Positions 61,791 through 64,000 of a stretch of 64,000 nucleotides of DNA are shown here, piece by piece. How positions within the stretch are numbered: the stretch's first letter is position 1; every line of letters starts with the position of its first letter. The stretch spans positions 16,804,348 to 16,868,347 of the forward strand of contig CAIIXF020000006.1 in assembly GCA_903813345.2 (NCBI GenBank), read 5' to 3'. Below the pieces are notes generated by a model. The model was not told the origin of the DNA, did not search any database, and saw nothing but the letters and a program-made list of their open reading frames with translations. A program made the position numbers and the translations under genes. The DNA comes from Owenia fusiformis (lineage: Eukaryota > Annelida > Polychaeta > Sabellida > Oweniidae).

Positions 61791-63015
61791 ATGGAAATGT
61801 TTCGACTGCTGTGTATTGTGGTATTTATAAATCAAGTTACATCCCAACCGATGACTGAGGATCCTGTCTGTTCAGAGCTCTGCTTTTGTAATGGTGTTTT
61901 CAATACAGTTTGTGAGTGTAATTCGAAATATGAAAGTTACCCACATATAAACATAAGTACAATTCTAATTTGTGTTCCGAGCAGTGTAAAGAATCTCGAT
62001 ATTCACAAGTACAACTTTGGAACTGTTTCAAATGGATCTTTTCGACATTTACTGAAGCTAGAACATTTAAATATGACTGACTGTAATGTTACATTTATTG
62101 AGCCTAACGCATTTCAAGGAATTAACGTACTATCTGAACTTTTTTTAATAGACTTGGCCAAGGATAGCCCTGGTTTATCTTGCCTTAGCTATCATATACT
62201 ACAGCACTGCCCATTGATATCAACATTGGCTATTGGGAAAATTACAAGTATAGAAAATAATGCTTTTGAGGCTATTCCACAATTGGAAAAATTAGAAGTA
62301 AAACAAAAACATCTGGCCGAATTTTATGAAGCATTTAGGCCACTTAGATCCCTAGACCCTCTTTATCTACAGAATATTAACTTAGAAAAAATTCCAGATT
62401 TCATTCTTTCTTACCTACCTAAATTACGACTTCTATACCTTTCAAACAAACAAATATCAAACATGACATTTGCAGGAAATATACCAAAATTGGAATACCT
62501 GACAGTTAAGACTAGAAGGTAACAATATCACAGCAATAACAAGAGATGAGATGTCGCAGTTTAAAAACGCATCAATGTTGTCTTTTTTTCTAAATGACAA
62601 TGATATAAGACAAATTGATCCAAATCTTTTTTGCGACATTGAACATGTCAGAACTTTGGCATTTGGAAGGAACAGGAACTTTGGGAGTGAAAACTTTATC
62701 ACACTTATAAAAAGTCTACAGTATAAACCAGTACGTGTTATGAGTTTTGTATCATGTGGCATTTTTATCGAAAAGTTCCATGGATCTATTTTAAGTCCTC
62801 TTAATGAGTCCAACTTGCTTGAATTGAACTTGGAAGAAAATACAATAGAAACCTTGATGAATGATGCATTTAAATATGTTTCAACACTCTGGGTCTTGCA
62901 GATCTCTAACTTCATGCATATATTTCCTGGAACATTAAGTTCCCTTAAAAAGCTAACATATCTAACTCTTCGAGATATGCCATTACCCCGGCGAAATGAT
63001 ATTCTTGTGATATGA
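61791..63015 (+). pseudogene. Toll-like receptor-type LRR ectodomain, frameshifted and truncated
   Basis: The frame begins MEMFRLLCIVVFINQVTSQ, a good signal peptide, 16 bp after a TTTGCAG that is probably a 3' splice site (a 5' UTR exon upstream). A Cys cluster typical of an LRR N-cap follows (CSELCFCNG, CECNS), then leucine-rich repeats such as LLKLEHLNMTDCNVTFIEPN and LPKLRLLYLSNKQISNM. Near 62505 one extra base moves the frame: the first frame stops after LEYLTVKTRR, while the next gives LRLEGNNITAITRDEM and goes on with LRRs to a stop at 63013-63015. No transmembrane segment or TIR domain is seen, since the AT-rich satellite starts at 63.0 kb. Toll-like receptors detect microbes or act in development. 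The frameshift could be a sequencing error; the missing 3' part argues for a broken gene unless more exons lie beyond the window. Confidence 0.72.
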
Positions 63016-64000
63016 ATATTCATGAATTATTCATGAATATTCAGGTGTGATGAATATTGTAATATCGAGATAAATTGTGAAGAATAAAGATTTAACCATA
63101 TTCTTGTATTTTTGAAGAATAATAAAGAATAATTTATGTTCTTGAATATTCTTCAAATTCTATGGTGAATAATTGAAGAAAAATAAAGAATGTTTCATGT
63201 TCTTCAAAATACTTCATATTTTCACCACCCTGAATGAAGAATATTTGAATAATAATGAATAACATTTTCTATTTCTTGAAATCTTGGAAATTCTTCATAT
63301 TTTCACCATGTTGTTTAAGGAATGAGAGAATAATAATGAATAACTAAAATATTCTCAGATATTCTTCATTTTTTCACCACTTCATTTGAAGGATATTCGA
63401 AGAATAATAAAGAATATTTTGTATTGTTGGATATCCTGAAAATTCTTCATATTTTCACCACCTTGTTTAAAGGATATTTGAATAATAGTGAAGAACTTCT
63501 ATGTTCTTAGATATTCTTCAATTTTTCATTACCTCATTTGAAGAATATTTGAAGAATTATGAAGAACATTTTGTAGTTATGGTATTCTTGGAGATTCTTT
63601 ATATTTTCATTAACTTGTTTGAAGGATATTTGAATAATAATGAGGAACTACAATGTTCTCAGATATTCTTCACATTTTCACCACCTCATTTGAAGAATAT
63701 CTGAAGAATAATAAAGAACATTTTGTATTGTTCGATATCCTGAAAATTCTTCATATTTTCACCACCTTGTTTAAAGGATATTTGAATAATAGTGAAGAAC
63801 TTCTATGTTCTTAGATATTCTTTAATTTTTCACCACCTTATTTGAAGAATATTTGTTGAATAATAAAGAACATTTTGTACTACTGGTAATCTTGGAAATC
63901 CTTCATATTTTCACCATGTTATTTAAAGGATATTTGAATAATAATGACGAACTTATGTGTTCTTAGATATTCTTCAATTTTTCACCAGCTTATTTGAAGA
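63016..64000. repeat. AT-rich satellite, ~152-bp unit, runs off the window
   Basis: The unit is a dimer of two ~76-bp halves: TATTTTCACCACCTTGTTTA, AAGGATATTTGAATAATA and ATTCTTCAATTTTTCACCAC, CATTTGAAGAATATTTGAAG. The left edge (63000-63060) has ATTCATGAATATTCATGAAT palindromes. The open frame at 63501 is part of the repeat. Confidence 0.88.

Overview
The window is eukaryotic nuclear DNA. It is AT-rich, its genes are split by GT..AG introns, polyadenylation signals follow the stop codons, and short foldback and terminal-inverted-repeat elements are dense. The genes (SAP30BP, CFAP97D1-like, CATSPER4, TBC1D9-type, Toll-like LRR protein) are animal genes. The load of DNA transposons and of short elements with internal tandem repeats suggests a marine invertebrate, perhaps a lophotrochozoan or an invertebrate deuterostome. 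The species cannot be named from the sequence alone.

Layout: 0-6.3 kb is repeat-rich, with a 5'-truncated LINE (RNase H plus zinc knuckle) and several copies of a hAT-like non-autonomous element. From 6.3 to 24.4 kb is the gene-dense part. SAP30BP (+, 8 coding exons, 322 aa) converges on a CFAP97D1-like gene (-, 5 exons, 163 aa). The latter is head-to-head with CATSPER4 (+, 15 exons, 543 aa) across 287 bp that carry a near-consensus RFX X-box and CRE-like and E2F-like sites. Both genes of the pair belong to the sperm flagellum or cilium. CATSPER4 introns are full of minisatellites, and three of these arrays appear to have grown out of the adjoining splice sites. From 26.6 to 31.5 kb lies the C-terminal half (8 exons, 629 aa) of a TBC1D9/TBC1D9B-type Rab-GAP on the minus strand; its GRAM and TBC exons are not visible in the window.

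The main find is at 34973-54435: one DNA transposon of about 19.5 kb. It has terminal inverted repeats of about 63 bp, matching subterminal blocks and a TA target duplication, and a duplicated, unoccupied copy of the target lies at about 54.64 kb. It carries two convergent genes, both now dead: a SAP - SWIM zinc finger - YqaJ nuclease gene (+) and a THAP - DDE_Tnp_4 transposase gene (-). This is the plan I recall for ISL2EU, a relative of PIF/Harbinger. The element is swollen by nested insertions (repeat families A and B, foldback elements, elements with 5-bp target duplications). A separate 861-bp Harbinger derivative sits beside its left end in the same ancestral target.

From 54.4 to 64 kb there is a duplicated flank, then a three-exon gene for a 374-aa trypsin-fold protein with an intact His/Asp/Ser triad (its introns hold a mariner relic and a hAT element with perfect 8-bp target duplications). 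A second family B repeat follows, then a frameshifted Toll-like LRR ectodomain cut off by an AT-rich satellite that runs to the window end. All exon borders were read by eye from splice signals, reading phase and remembered family sequences; no search or transcript evidence was available.
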